Shown here: positions 17,351-26,075 of the stretch, one piece after another
Layout: the number at the start of each line of letters is the position of its first letter
Position numbering within the stretch: position 1 is the stretch's first letter
Assembly (NCBI GenBank): GCA_946543495.1
Contig: CAMNLS010000001.1
Span: 1-51,858 of the forward strand
Length of the DNA stretch: 51,858 nucleotides
Source: an uncultured Selenomonadales bacterium
GTDB taxonomy: Bacteria; Bacillota; Negativicutes; Selenomonadales; Selenomonadaceae
Direction of reading: 5' to 3'
Notes under the pieces: model-generated
What the model was told of the DNA's origin: nothing
Databases searched by the model: none
Seen by the model: only the letters and a program-made list of their open reading frames with translations
Program-made: the position numbers and the translations under genes

Positions 17351-17791
17351 TTAGCGCGTTTCAATTTTAAGTTCTTCGGGCTTCTGGGCGGCGTAGGGGT
17401 GCTTATCGCCCGCGAAGACGTGAAGTTTTCTAAACAAATCCGCGCCGAGTTTATTTTTCGGCAACATGCCCTTTACCGCGTGTTCAATGACGCGTTCGGG
17501 GAATTTTTGCATCCACTCGCCAGCAGTCGCATATTTGCCGCCGCCGAGATAGCCGCTGTGGTGGAAGTAAACTTTCTTGCGCAATTTCTTGCCAGTGAAT
17601 ACAGCCTTAGCCGCATTGATAACGATAACATAATCGCCCGTGTCGACATGAGGAGTAAACACAGGTTTATTTTTGCCGCGAAGAACCTTCGCGATTTCTG
17701 CCGCCATACGACCGACGGTTTTTCCTTCGGCGTCGACGATGTACCATTTCTTTTGAACGTCGCCCGCCTTTGCCATGTACGTATCTTTCAT
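17351..17791 (-). CDS. rplM: 50S ribosomal protein L13
   Basis: The 146-residue protein from the ATG at 17791 (MKDTYMAKAGDVQKKWYIVD) is a full-length L13, with GRMAAEIAKVLRGKNKP, HVDTGDYVIVINA and AVKGMLPKNKLG. GGAGG lies 6 bp before this ATG; a longer in-frame start at 17875 would add residues unrelated to L13 and lies inside the leader. It is the first gene of the rplM-rpsI operon. Confidence 0.98.
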   Translation of the reverse strand: MKDTYMAKAGDVQKKWYIVDAEGKTVGRMAAEIAKVLRGKNKPVFTPHVDTGDYVIVINAAKAVFTGKKLRKKVYFHHSGYLGGGKYATAGEWMQKFPERVIEHAVKGMLPKNKLGADLFRKLHVFAGDKHPYAAQKPEELKIETR

Positions 17792-17821
17792 GATTTTCCT
17801 CCATGATTGACTGATTTGAAC

Positions 17822-17880
17822 GCACGACGAAGTTCGCTTTTGTCCGGGGCTAATGGAAACATCGCAACCCGTCATACGTT
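17822..17880 (-). promoter_or_regulatory. Candidate L13 autoregulatory leader RNA
   Basis: On the minus strand, 30 bases before rplM, GACGGGTT can pair with AACTTCGTC (one bulged C, G-U wobbles) and encloses GATGTTTCC, TAGCCCCGGAC and AAGCGAAC. Firmicutes carry a structured L13 leader at this place through which L13 controls its own operon. The pairing is seen in the sequence; assignment to that RNA family is from memory and would need a covariance model search. Confidence 0.5.
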
Positions 17881-17915
17881 CGCGATTGTAATAGAAACTT
17901 TTTGCGCTGTCAAGT

Positions 17916-18155
17916 TTACTTTATAAAGTTCAGATAAATTGCCAGCAGAATCAAACCAGGCACGCCGAACACGCCGACAATCAGCGCGTGAATAAAAGTT
18001 ATCTTTATCGTAACGAATCCTATAAAGTTCACGAAGTAAAGCATAACCGCGCCGATAACGCTGTTCCAAATTATCTTGAAGGGCAACTCGATAAAAAATT
18101 TAAGCGCGAGGATTATCAACAGCCCCGCAACCAATCCAATTGCAATTTCAATCAT
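17916..18155 (-). CDS. bofA: BofA-family pro-sigma-K processing inhibitor-like protein
   Basis: The 79-residue protein from the ATG at 18155 (AAGGAG 7 bp upstream) has three hydrophobic segments and the BofA-type pattern WNSVIGAVMLYFVNFIG followed by HALIVGVFGVPGLILLAI. In Bacillus, BofA sits in the forespore outer membrane and inhibits the SpoIVFB protease. Its presence suggests a Firmicute ancestor with sporulation genes, but the family also occurs in non-sporulating species. The gene is alone after a gap from rplM. Confidence 0.85.
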   Translation of the reverse strand: MIEIAIGLVAGLLIILALKFFIELPFKIIWNSVIGAVMLYFVNFIGFVTIKITFIHALIVGVFGVPGLILLAIYLNFIK

Positions 18156-18197
18156 GCTAACGCTCCTTAAAAATTTTTTTGTGATTCTACAATGCGA

Positions 18198-18308
18198 CAA
18201 GAAATTTTTCAAGCCACTTTTGAAAAGTGGACAAACAGTAAACGCGATTAAGTCATCGATACAGTCGGAGCTTATGCCCGCGCTTGATGTTGCAAGAAAT
18301 TTTTCAAG
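18198..18308. repeat. Structured intergenic element flanked by 16-bp direct repeats
   Basis: CAAGAAATTTTTCAAG occurs at 18198-18213 and again at 18293-18308. Between the copies lie a perfect hairpin CCACTTTT-G-AAAAGTGG (18214-18230) and a segment (18243-18271) that matches 36175-36202 at about 24 of 29 positions. The arrangement resembles an inserted mobile intergenic repeat with duplicated flanks. It fills most of the gap between bofA and the gene at 18382. Confidence 0.6.
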
Positions 18309-18311
18309 ACG

Positions 18312-18341
18312 TTGCAGAAAATAGTTGATACCTGCTATAAT
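18312..18341 (+). promoter_or_regulatory. Promoter upstream of the 18382 envelope gene
   Basis: TTGCAG (18312-18317) and TATAAT (18336-18341) with an 18-bp spacer, 40 bp before the start codon, just after the direct-repeat element. Confidence 0.6.
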
Positions 18342-18381
18342 CGGCGTTAAAGTTCAAAGTAAAAACGCGGAGGGAATTGAG

Positions 18382-19569
18382 ATGAGTTTAAGGAAAATAT
18401 TTTGCGGAGCATTGGCGGCGTTGATGATTTTTTCCGCGTCGAGCTTTTGCGGGGCGGCTTCGGATGAATCTGCCGCTGATAAGCTTGCGAGGATTGAAAC
18501 CGATACTTACGGCGCAGAACAGAGCGGCGCAATCCTCGACAGAATCAGCCGCTTGGAGAAGAGCTACAGCGGGCAAAACATGAGCGGCAACATGAACGCC
18601 AGAATCGATGCAATTTATAATATTCTTTATGATAACGACGCTGGACCCGGCGTCTTGGCGAAGATTAATGCGCTGGAGTGGAATATCAATCACGAAGTGG
18701 CAAGCGGCGGAGTTGATAAGCGGCTGGCGGCTTTGGAGAATACTATTCTTGGCAACATAACCGAGGGCAGTTTCAATGAAAGGATTCGTACCCTTGCTAA
18801 AGCCTCTTACGGCGAAGAGATTTTGCCGATAACTTTGATTCCTATTCCGGAGAACACTTTGATAAAGGTTGTGACGACTGTCCCTGTTGGCTCAAAAGTT
18901 TTGCAGGAAGGCGATATCATTCCGATTAAAGTCGCCGAAGATGTCTTTGTAGATGGCGGGCTTGTCTTCGCTAGGGGCTTGCCGGGCGAAGGCGTCGTTA
19001 CGAGTGTTCGCCGCGCTAAACACATTTTTAGCAACGGCAAGATTGAAGCGGACTTCCACACGTTGAAGGCGATTGACGGGCAGGACGCAAAGACTTTCAC
19101 GGGCATTGAGGCAGTCGACGCAATGACAGCGGCTTCAATGGGGCGTGGACTTAGTTTGTTAGGTCAAACGTTTTCGGGCAAGAACAAAGAGATTGAAGAA
19201 GTTCTGGTGCGTGGAAAGAATATAGACTTGCCTGCGGGCGTGGAACTTTACGTTCAGATAAAAACGCCGATTGTTGTCTACGGCGTCAAGTCGATTGGCG
19301 GTGGAATTTCGGCTCTTCTTCCTGACGAGGTAAACACGCTCACACCCGACGAGACAACTACACTTGCGCCCGACGAGTTAGGAACGCTTACACCCGATGA
19401 ACAAACCGCGATTCCTTCAACAGAGCCGGAAAACGTGCTTGTACAAGTTGACCCTGAATCACATAAGCCCGCGCCGCCCGAACAATCAAACGTGGAGCCG
19501 CGTCCTGAAGAGGGCAAAACTCCCGACGGTTACGATGGCGAAATTATAGAGATTATAGACGAGGATTAA
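18382..19569 (+). CDS. Exported protein of unknown function with helical repeats, next to lptD
   Basis: I do not recognise a named family. The ATG at 18382 (GGAGGG upstream) gives a signal peptide (KIFCGALAALMIFSASSFCGAA). Residues about 25-160 hold four to five similar helical units around RLEKSYSG, RIDAIYNIL, RLAALENTILG and RIRTLAKASYGE. A central domain (about 165-310) contains VGSKVLQEGDIIPIKVAEDVFVDG, and the C-terminus is acidic with degenerate LTPDE-type repeats. It probably lies in the periplasm or at the outer membrane. The lptD-like gene follows 3 bp after its stop, so a role in envelope or LPS assembly is plausible. Confidence 0.8.
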   Translation: MSLRKIFCGALAALMIFSASSFCGAASDESAADKLARIETDTYGAEQSGAILDRISRLEKSYSGQNMSGNMNARIDAIYNILYDNDAGPGVLAKINALEWNINHEVASGGVDKRLAALENTILGNITEGSFNERIRTLAKASYGEEILPITLIPIPENTLIKVVTTVPVGSKVLQEGDIIPIKVAEDVFVDGGLVFARGLPGEGVVTSVRRAKHIFSNGKIEADFHTLKAIDGQDAKTFTGIEAVDAMTAASMGRGLSLLGQTFSGKNKEIEEVLVRGKNIDLPAGVELYVQIKTPIVVYGVKSIGGGISALLPDEVNTLTPDETTTLAPDELGTLTPDEQTAIPSTEPENVLVQVDPESHKPAPPEQSNVEPRPEEGKTPDGYDGEIIEIIDED

Positions 19570-19572
19570 TCG

Positions 19573-21096
19573 ATGAAAAAATTTTTAAGCGTCGTATGCG
19601 CCGCGCTGTTCGTAACGTCGACGGCAGAGGCGGTTTACGAAGCAAAATCGGATACGGGCACGGGGCTATTTGATTACATAGAAAATCAACGGCGCGAGGC
19701 TCGCGAACAAAAGCTAACTGAGGAACAAGAAAAACTACTTGCCGACATTGAAGCGGCTAAGGCAAAATTGCCGCACGAACCGAAACCAGGCGACCATGTT
19801 CCCGCCGTGTTCGAGGGCGATGATATGGTTTATTATTCGGGTAGCGGCGAATTCATTGCGACGGGCAAGGTTGACATCATTCAGCTTGACGGCTATCGTT
19901 TTCAAAGCGCGGAGGCAAAAGGCAACGTCAAAGAACAATTCGTTCGCGTGGATGATAAAGCTCATCTACTTCAACTGACGGAAGGCGCGCCGCGTGTCAC
20001 GTTGGACGGCTATAAGACGTTTTACAATTACGGCACGAAGACCGGCACTATGGGCGAGGCTAACGGCAAGGCGGGCGAATATTATCTGACGGGCAAGCGG
20101 TTTGAATTCTATCCCGATCATATCGTCGTTTATGACGGCACGCAGACTAAGTGCGGCGCGAAGTCTCCTGACTATCACCTTAGCGCGGAACGAATGGAAA
20201 TTTGGCCTGAACAAGTTATCCGCATGTACAACGTCAAGTTCTGGGTCAAGAATAAAGTCGTCGGCACGAAAGAATACGAAGAGCGTAGCATGGAAGCTAA
20301 GGAAAAGAATTATTTCCCGCGCGTTGGTTATAACAGCGACCATGGTGTATACGTTCGCGATAACTTTGAGATACCTCTTCGCAAACACTTGGATTTAATT
20401 ATCGGCGCATACGTTGAGACCAAGAAGGGTGTTCGCAGTAACGCGGAACTTTTTTATAGCAATCGTGAACTTAATGGTTGCGTGAAGTATGGCTTCTACG
20501 ACGATAACGACGCTCGTTGGATTCAAAAAGAACCGTCGCTTGATATTTGGTATGGAAAGCACATTGGCACATCACCCCTAAGCTATAAGATTGAAGGTGA
20601 GTTCGGTCATTGGCGGCAAAATTCTATCACCAGCACGCACCAAGAATACGAATTAAAATTGTATCACGACCCGATTAATATAGGAAAATATCTGCTCTTC
20701 CTCGACACGGGATATAAAATCACTAAAGACGACGCCAAGAACGTTGATAACGGCAATACGACGGTAAGAGGCTTCAACTATAATATTTTGCTTGGCAGGG
20801 AGTTCAATGAAAGGCTTGCGGCTTACGTCGGCTTTTCTTACGACAAAAACAACTCTACGAATTCTCTTTTCGACTTCGACTTAGATGATTATTCGCGGAA
20901 GTTTCAAGCGGGCGTTAGTTACTGGTTGACGCCGAAAGATCGTGTCGTTGTCGGCATGAAGTGGAATGCCGATAAGCACACCGTTGAAGACGTGGATTAT
21001 TATTGGTATCACGATTTACACTGTTCGCAAGCGGTTCTTCGTTGGCGTGGCAAGCGTAAAAAATTGGAAGTTCATTGGGAGTTCGTGCCTTGGTAA
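19573..21096 (+). CDS. lptD: LptD/OstA-like LPS assembly outer-membrane protein
   Basis: A 507-residue exported protein: signal peptide to about residue 20 (AALFVTSTAEA), a charged coiled segment, an OstA-like jellyroll (about 75-215: GDDMVYYSGSGEFIATGKVDIIQLDGYRFQSAEAKG), then alternating aromatic beta strands to a C-terminal HWEFVPW, as in an outer-membrane barrel. It is shorter than proteobacterial LptD (about 750-800 residues) but fits short Negativicutes homologues. It would deliver LPS to the outer leaflet. The downstream ArnT-like gene overlaps its last codons. Confidence 0.8.
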   Translation: MKKFLSVVCAALFVTSTAEAVYEAKSDTGTGLFDYIENQRREAREQKLTEEQEKLLADIEAAKAKLPHEPKPGDHVPAVFEGDDMVYYSGSGEFIATGKVDIIQLDGYRFQSAEAKGNVKEQFVRVDDKAHLLQLTEGAPRVTLDGYKTFYNYGTKTGTMGEANGKAGEYYLTGKRFEFYPDHIVVYDGTQTKCGAKSPDYHLSAERMEIWPEQVIRMYNVKFWVKNKVVGTKEYEERSMEAKEKNYFPRVGYNSDHGVYVRDNFEIPLRKHLDLIIGAYVETKKGVRSNAELFYSNRELNGCVKYGFYDDNDARWIQKEPSLDIWYGKHIGTSPLSYKIEGEFGHWRQNSITSTHQEYELKLYHDPINIGKYLLFLDTGYKITKDDAKNVDNGNTTVRGFNYNILLGREFNERLAAYVGFSYDKNNSTNSLFDFDLDDYSRKFQAGVSYWLTPKDRVVVGMKWNADKHTVEDVDYYWYHDLHCSQAVLRWRGKRKKLEVHWEFVPW

Positions 21097-22604
21097 ATTA
21101 TATTTGTCTGTTCATTGTTTCGTTAATTTTATTTTTCTTGGGCGGCTGGTCTATTCCCATAACCGACCCGACCGAATCTGTTTACACGTTGACTGCAAAG
21201 GAAATGTTAGCGGCGGGCGATTGGTTATCGCCGCGCATCTACGGAGATTTTTGGTATGACAAGCCGATAATGTTTTATTGGGAGCTGTTGACGGCTTACA
21301 AAGTTTTCGGCGTTAATGAATTCGCGTCGAGGTTCTTCCCAGCAGTCTTCGCGATGCTCGGATTGTTCCTGACGTATTTTTTTGGCGCGAAGCTTTACAA
21401 TAAGAAAGTCGGATTCGCGGCGGCGATAATGCTTGCGACCTCTCTTGAGTATTGGTACTTGTCTCACGCCGTGATAACCGATATGACGCTCCTTGTAATG
21501 TTCTCGTTGACGCTGATAACTTTTTACTTTGGCTACCGCGCAGGGCGTCCGCAACTTTATTTAATATCGTTCGCGGCGTCGGGCGTGGCAGTCATCACGA
21601 AAGGACCGATTGGATTTTTCTTGCCCGGTCTTATAATTTTAATCTTCCTCGTGTGGCAGGGCGACTTAAAGCATTTATTGAAACTCTTCCGCCTGAAAAA
21701 TTTCTTGCTGTTGATTGCGATAGTGGCTGTCTGGTATTTGCCGATGACTTTGATTCACGGCGTGGAGTTCATTGAAAACTTTTTGGGCGTGCATAACTTC
21801 TTGCGGTCGACGGTCTCCGAATATCCAAAGACGGACGTTTGGTATTATTACGCCTTGATTACGGCGATAGGATTCTTTCCGTGGTCGGTGCCGCTGATTG
21901 TCGCCGCCGTGAAGAAATTCTTTCGTCGAGCAGAGCTATTCATTGAGGAAGGACGCTTGCCAACCTTCGACGTGCCCGAAAGATTTTTAATCGTGTGGGC
22001 GGCGACGGTGATAATCTTCTTCCAACTCTGCGCGACAAAATATGTGACTTACACTTTGCCCGCGATGATTCCCATTGCAATTTTCGTGGCGCGGTACTTC
22101 GTCAATCGTTGGAAAGTTTTTATCGGATTGGCGGGCGCATCGCTGATAATTTATCCGCTACTGCTGTTCACGGTTGCTTTACCGCTTGCCGAAGACAATT
22201 CTGCGCGGCGCGAGGCTCAAATAATTTCTAAGCTCATCGACGATAAAACTTGCGTCGTAAGTCACGGTAAAGAGTATTCGGGGTCGCTTGTCTTCTACAC
22301 GGGCGAAAAAATTTATCGGCTGGAGACTAAAGAGAACTTCGACAAGGTTAAACCACAAAAATTATCGTGGACAAGCAAAAATGTTATGCCGTTCATGCTG
22401 TTTGACGATTTGCCCGCCGATAAAACGATTATTGCGGTCGTCAGCGTCGATTATGAGAAAAATTTTCTTGATAACGCGGCGGGCAAGTGGAAAATCATCG
22501 GCGAAGTTCCTAAAGGCGAGCTTGAAGCCTTTGCAGAAAAATTTTTCTACGGAAAAGAGCAACGCAAGTTAAAAAACAAAATTTATCGGAGGGAAATTAA
22601 ATGA
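21090..22604 (+). CDS. ArnT-like lipid-linked glycosyltransferase (GT83/PMT family)
   Basis: A polytopic membrane protein of about 504 residues with the ArnT/PMT signature DPTESVYTLTAKEML followed by GDFWYDKPIMFYWE, where the acidic residue after the first helix is catalytic, and about eleven later hydrophobic segments. ArnT moves aminoarabinose, and relatives other sugars, from undecaprenyl phosphate to lipid A or core at the periplasmic face. I chose the TTG at 21090 because GGGAG lies 8 bp upstream inside lptD; TTG at 21075 is possible. Its stop overlaps the next gene by 4 bp. The sugar donor is unknown. Confidence 0.88.
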   Translation: MVNYICLFIVSLILFFLGGWSIPITDPTESVYTLTAKEMLAAGDWLSPRIYGDFWYDKPIMFYWELLTAYKVFGVNEFASRFFPAVFAMLGLFLTYFFGAKLYNKKVGFAAAIMLATSLEYWYLSHAVITDMTLLVMFSLTLITFYFGYRAGRPQLYLISFAASGVAVITKGPIGFFLPGLIILIFLVWQGDLKHLLKLFRLKNFLLLIAIVAVWYLPMTLIHGVEFIENFLGVHNFLRSTVSEYPKTDVWYYYALITAIGFFPWSVPLIVAAVKKFFRRAELFIEEGRLPTFDVPERFLIVWAATVIIFFQLCATKYVTYTLPAMIPIAIFVARYFVNRWKVFIGLAGASLIIYPLLLFTVALPLAEDNSARREAQIISKLIDDKTCVVSHGKEYSGSLVFYTGEKIYRLETKENFDKVKPQKLSWTSKNVMPFMLFDDLPADKTIIAVVSVDYEKNFLDNAAGKWKIIGEVPKGELEAFAEKFFYGKEQRKLKNKIYRREIK

Positions 22605-23092
22605 TAGAGGTCATTTCTTATGAATCAACGTTCGTCGGCGCGGCAATTAAAATTTGGAACGAAATTGTTCGCGAAGGCATTGCTTTTCCTCAAGAAGACG
22701 AACTAAACGAAATTTCAGGCGACGAATTCTTTAAATCGCAAAGTTTTACCGGTTTAGCTGTCGATAAGGATACAAATGAGCTTTTAGCTCTCTATATTCT
22801 CCACCCAAATAACGTCGGAAGGTGCGCTCACATCTCAAATGCAAGTTATGCAGTGCGTTCGGACGTTCGCGGGCGTCATATCGGCGAAATTATCGTCAAA
22901 GATTGCATTTCACGCGCTAAACAGCTCGGATTTAGGATTTTGCAGTTCAATGCGGTCGTTGCAACCAATATTCACGCTCGGCACCTGTATAAACGGCTCG
23001 GATTTAAAGAATTAGGCACAATTCCAGGCGGTTTTCGTATGCCAGACGGTTCATTTGCAGATATTGTTCCGCAATTTATCAGTTTGACTTAG
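22601..23092 (+). CDS. GNAT-family N-acetyltransferase
   Basis: The 163-residue protein has the GNAT acetyl-CoA motif A (YAVRSDVRGRHIGEIIVKDCISRAKQLGF) and motif B (NIHARHLYKRLGFKELGTIPGGF). It should transfer an acetyl group from acetyl-CoA to an amine or amino acid substrate. It overlaps the ArnT-like gene (ATGA) and is followed by the heptose genes, so its substrate might be an LPS precursor, but it could equally be a small molecule. Confidence 0.9.
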   Translation: MIEVISYESTFVGAAIKIWNEIVREGIAFPQEDELNEISGDEFFKSQSFTGLAVDKDTNELLALYILHPNNVGRCAHISNASYAVRSDVRGRHIGEIIVKDCISRAKQLGFRILQFNAVVATNIHARHLYKRLGFKELGTIPGGFRMPDGSFADIVPQFISLT

Positions 23093-23103
23093 GAGGTGAG
23101 GAC

Positions 23104-24096
23104 TTGCAAGAGCTTATAAGCATTATAAACAGGATAAACGGCAAAAAAGTTTTAGTTATCGGCGATATGGTGGCTGATGTCTACGTTGACGGCAGAATTT
23201 CTAGGATTTCGCGCGAAGCTCCCGTTTTAATCCTCGAAAAAGCCGGCGAAAAGGTCGTGGCGGGCGGTGCGGCTAATGTCGTTGCTAATTCAGCCACGCT
23301 AGGCGCGGAAGTTTATGCTATCGGGGTCATCGGCGACGATTTTCACGCTGAAAACCTAAAAAATACTTTAAAAGGCTTCGGCGTTCACATTGAAGGGCTT
23401 ATTCATGATAAATCGCGCCCAACTATCTCTAAAACTCGAATTATCGCCGGCGGAAGGGCTACTGTCAGTCAACAAATCGTCAGAATCGACGAAGAGAGCA
23501 AAAAACCTATCAGCAGTGATGTTGAAGCGGAACTTATCAATAAAATCAATGAAATACTTCCAAAAGTCGACGGAATTATCATGAGCGACTACGGAGCCGG
23601 AACAATAACAAATAATGTCCGCAAATTGATTACTCGTTACGCAAATAAGAATAATATTCCTAGTATCGTTGATTCGCGGTACAATATCGGCGATTTTGAG
23701 GGCGTCGGATACATAAAACAGAATGATTCGGAGCTTGGACACTTCGTAGGCTATCCACTTAATGATATTAATGATTTAATCGGCGCAAGCAATAAAATTT
23801 TGACGAAACTTAACGTCGATGGCGTGTTAATTACTCGTGGCGATAAGGGAATGAGTTTATTTGAACGAAATGGAGCGGCTCATCACATTCCAGTTAGCGA
23901 TATGAGCGAAGTTTACGACGTTTCGGGCGCGGGAGACACTTGCGTTGCCGCTTTTCTACTTTCTTTGGCTGCAGGTGCTCAATCTTTGCTTGCAGCGAAA
24001 ATTTCTAACTTTGCGGCGGGAATTGCCGTTAGAAAACTCGGTACAAGCACCGTAAGCGCGACAGAATTAATTTCAACGCTTGAAAGGGCTAGATAA
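23104..24096 (+). CDS. rfaE1: D-glycero-beta-D-manno-heptose-7-phosphate kinase
   Basis: The 330-residue PfkB/ribokinase-fold kinase starts at TTG with GGAGG 7 bp upstream. It has KVLVIGDMVADVYVDG at the N-terminus, GGAANVVANSATLGA (sugar site) and the catalytic SGAGDTCVAAF near residue 278. This is the kinase half of HldE, which makes heptose-1,7-bisphosphate for LPS inner core. Kinase and adenylyltransferase are separate, adjacent genes here, unlike fused E. coli hldE. Confidence 0.94.
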   Translation: MQELISIINRINGKKVLVIGDMVADVYVDGRISRISREAPVLILEKAGEKVVAGGAANVVANSATLGAEVYAIGVIGDDFHAENLKNTLKGFGVHIEGLIHDKSRPTISKTRIIAGGRATVSQQIVRIDEESKKPISSDVEAELINKINEILPKVDGIIMSDYGAGTITNNVRKLITRYANKNNIPSIVDSRYNIGDFEGVGYIKQNDSELGHFVGYPLNDINDLIGASNKILTKLNVDGVLITRGDKGMSLFERNGAAHHIPVSDMSEVYDVSGAGDTCVAAFLLSLAAGAQSLLAAKISNFAAGIAVRKLGTSTVSATELISTLERAR

Positions 24097-24558
24097 ATGC
24101 TGATTAACAGAAAAAATGTAGTTGAATTCCGCCGGAGCCTTAAAAATAAAAAAATCGTCTTTACTAACGGCTGTTTTGATATAATTCACGCCGGACACGT
24201 AAGATATTTGACTGCGGCTAAGAGTTTCGGCGATATTTTAGTCGTTGGACTCAATACTGATGAATCTGTTCGCCGTTTGAAGGGAAATTCACGCCCCATT
24301 AACAACCAAAACGACCGCGCAGAAGTTTTATTGGGACTTAAAGCCGTCGATTACGTGATTTTATTCGGCGAACGAACTGCAGAGGCTTTAATCGCCGAAA
24401 TTCAGCCCGATATTTACGTTAAGGGCGGCGATTACACGTTGGAAACGCTCCCTGAAGCTAAAATCGTGCAAAATTACGGCGGGCGTGTCGAATTAGTTAA
24501 TTTAGTCGCAGGAAAATCAACGACTAACATTATTGAAAAAATTTTAGCGGAGAAATGA
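24097..24558 (+). CDS. rfaE2: D-glycero-beta-D-manno-heptose 1-phosphate adenylyltransferase
   Basis: The 153-residue nucleotidyltransferase has TNGCFDIIHAGHVRYL, with the HxGH-type HAGH motif, and the distal KGGDYTLETLPEA and ISTT-like STTNI region. It forms ADP-heptose, the donor used by heptosyltransferases. Its ATG directly follows the rfaE1 stop codon and the heptosyltransferase gene follows after 1 bp, so donor synthesis and transfer are on one transcript. Confidence 0.95.
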   Translation: MLINRKNVVEFRRSLKNKKIVFTNGCFDIIHAGHVRYLTAAKSFGDILVVGLNTDESVRRLKGNSRPINNQNDRAEVLLGLKAVDYVILFGERTAEALIAEIQPDIYVKGGDYTLETLPEAKIVQNYGGRVELVNLVAGKSTTNIIEKILAEK

Positions 24559-24559
24559 T

Positions 24560-25585
24560 ATGGAAGACTTAAAAAACGTTTTAATTGTCAAGCTAAGCGC
24601 GCTGGGCGACGTAATTCACGCTTTGCCCGTCAGTTACGCCATAAAAGAAACTTTTCCCGACGCAAAAGTTACTTGGGTCGTCGAACCGCCCAGTTTAAGC
24701 CTTTTGGAAATGAATCCGTGCGTCGACAAGATAATTTTGTTCAAAAAGAAAGATTTCAGAACGCTAAAAGGGTTCATGAAGGAATTTTTCCCGTTCAAAC
24801 ACGAATTGCAAGAACAAAGTTACGATGCAGTGCTTGATTTGCAAGGATTATTCAAATCAGCGGCGATTGCGTTCTTTGCAAAGTCAAATATTAAGCTCGG
24901 AATATGCAATATGCGCGAAATGAGCGATAAAATTTCAAAACCAGTCGTCGGACAGAACGCTCAAGGGCATATCGTCGAAAGATACCTCGATACGGCGCGT
25001 GCAATGGGTTGCGTAGTCAATAAAATTACTTTTCCGATACAAATTCCCGTTGAACAGTCGGAAAAAGCGCGAGCAATCATGGAACACGCCGGAATTCGCG
25101 AAGGAAATCCCTACGTTGTGTTTGCAGTGGGGGCAAATTGGGTGAATAAACGCTGGCCGACGGAAAATTTCGCTGAATTAGGCGATTGGTTCTATCAACT
25201 AGCAGTTATTCCCGTTTTAATCGGTTCAGGAGACCTCGACGAGCAAATTTCTAAAGAAATCGAATCGAAAATGGAAATTCCGCCGATAAATTTAGTAAAC
25301 CGCACAAATATTCCGCAACTGGCGCATGTAATAAGAAGTTCGCGATTAATTATCGGCGGAGACACGGGTCCAGTACATTTGGGCGCGGCATTGGGCGTTC
25401 GGACTATTATGTTAATGGGACCGACGAATTTTGAACGAAATGGGGCTTTCGGGCAACTTCAAAACGTTATCGAAGTCGAAAGACCTTGCAAAGGCTGTTG
25501 GAAGAGATTTTGCCCCAAAAAAGAAATTTGTCTTGAAAAAATTCCCGTTAAATTCGTCGAAGATAAGATTAAATCGATGGGATAA
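24560..25585 (+). CDS. LPS heptosyltransferase (GT9 family, WaaC/WaaF-like)
   Basis: The 341-residue protein has the GT9 N-terminal motif VLIVKLSALGDVIHALPVSYA and the C-terminal donor-site motif IIGGDTGPVHLGAALGVRTIMLMGPTN, plus a Cys-rich GCWKRFCPKKEICL segment common in these enzymes. It should transfer heptose from ADP-heptose to the LPS inner core at the cytoplasmic face. WaaC and WaaF cannot be told apart here. A terminator follows directly. Confidence 0.93.
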   Translation: MEDLKNVLIVKLSALGDVIHALPVSYAIKETFPDAKVTWVVEPPSLSLLEMNPCVDKIILFKKKDFRTLKGFMKEFFPFKHELQEQSYDAVLDLQGLFKSAAIAFFAKSNIKLGICNMREMSDKISKPVVGQNAQGHIVERYLDTARAMGCVVNKITFPIQIPVEQSEKARAIMEHAGIREGNPYVVFAVGANWVNKRWPTENFAELGDWFYQLAVIPVLIGSGDLDEQISKEIESKMEIPPINLVNRTNIPQLAHVIRSSRLIIGGDTGPVHLGAALGVRTIMLMGPTNFERNGAFGQLQNVIEVERPCKGCWKRFCPKKEICLEKIPVKFVEDKIKSMG

Positions 25586-25587
25586 GC

Positions 25588-25625
25588 AAAAATCCTCCCG
25601 ACCGCGCAGGTTGAGAGGATTTTTT
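25588..25625. terminator. Bidirectional terminator between the heptosyltransferase gene and the HxlR gene
   Basis: AAAAATCCTC (25588-25597) pairs with GAGGATTTTT (25615-25624); an inner ACC/GGT pairing closes the loop. It ends both convergent transcripts. Confidence 0.88.
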
Positions 25626-25630
25626 ATTGC

Positions 25631-25990
25631 CTAAGCCGATTTTTTAAGTATTTTTTCGCCCCAAATGTACAATTTATTGAGTGCAGGGATTAATTCTTTG
25701 CCAAAATCAGTTAATGAATACTCTACGACCTTCGGCGGCGCAGAAATTAGCTCGCTACGCACTACTAAACCGTCATTTTCCAATTCTCGCAGTGATTTTG
25801 TCAGCATAAAGTGCGTTATACCTGGTATTCGCCGCTTGAGTTCGTTAAATCGAGTATTTTCCTTTTCGTGAAGGTACCAAACTATCGGTAATTTCCATTT
25901 TGACCCGATTACGTCCATTGCGCATAGTATCGGGCATTTTTTATTGACAACATCGCTTAACGTTGAATCAATCGGATAATTTTTCTTCAT
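25631..25990 (-). CDS. HxlR-family winged-helix transcriptional regulator
   Basis: The 119-residue protein matches HxlR/YodB regulators: CPILCAMDVIGSKWKLPIVWYL with a conserved Cys near the N-terminus, then RFNELKRRIPGITHFMLTKSLRELENDGLV (recognition helix and wing) and VEYSLTDFGKELIP. Members often sense electrophiles or oxidants through the cysteine. It is divergent from the OYE-like chimera, 85 bp away, and probably controls it, as HxlR regulators often sit beside oxidoreductases. Confidence 0.94.
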   Translation of the reverse strand: MKKNYPIDSTLSDVVNKKCPILCAMDVIGSKWKLPIVWYLHEKENTRFNELKRRIPGITHFMLTKSLRELENDGLVVRSELISAPPKVVEYSLTDFGKELIPALNKLYIWGEKILKKSA

Positions 25991-26022
25991 TTTAACCTCC
26001 TAAGGCAGATTTTTATGCGTTC

Positions 26023-26051
26023 TAGTCAAAAATTCACTTCAACATTATACT
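26023..26051 (+). promoter_or_regulatory. Promoter of the OYE-hydrolase chimera gene in the divergent region
   Basis: TAGTCA (26023-26028) and TATACT (26046-26051) have a 17-bp spacer, 24 bp before the ATG, in the region shared with the HxlR gene. Confidence 0.55.
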
Positions 26052-26075
26052 ATACACAGTCAAGGAGGTTTTAAC

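Noticed and set aside
17792..17875. N-terminal extension of ribosomal protein L13
   Set aside because: The added residues are not part of L13 and the DNA fits an untranslated leader; GGAGG precedes the internal ATG at 17791.
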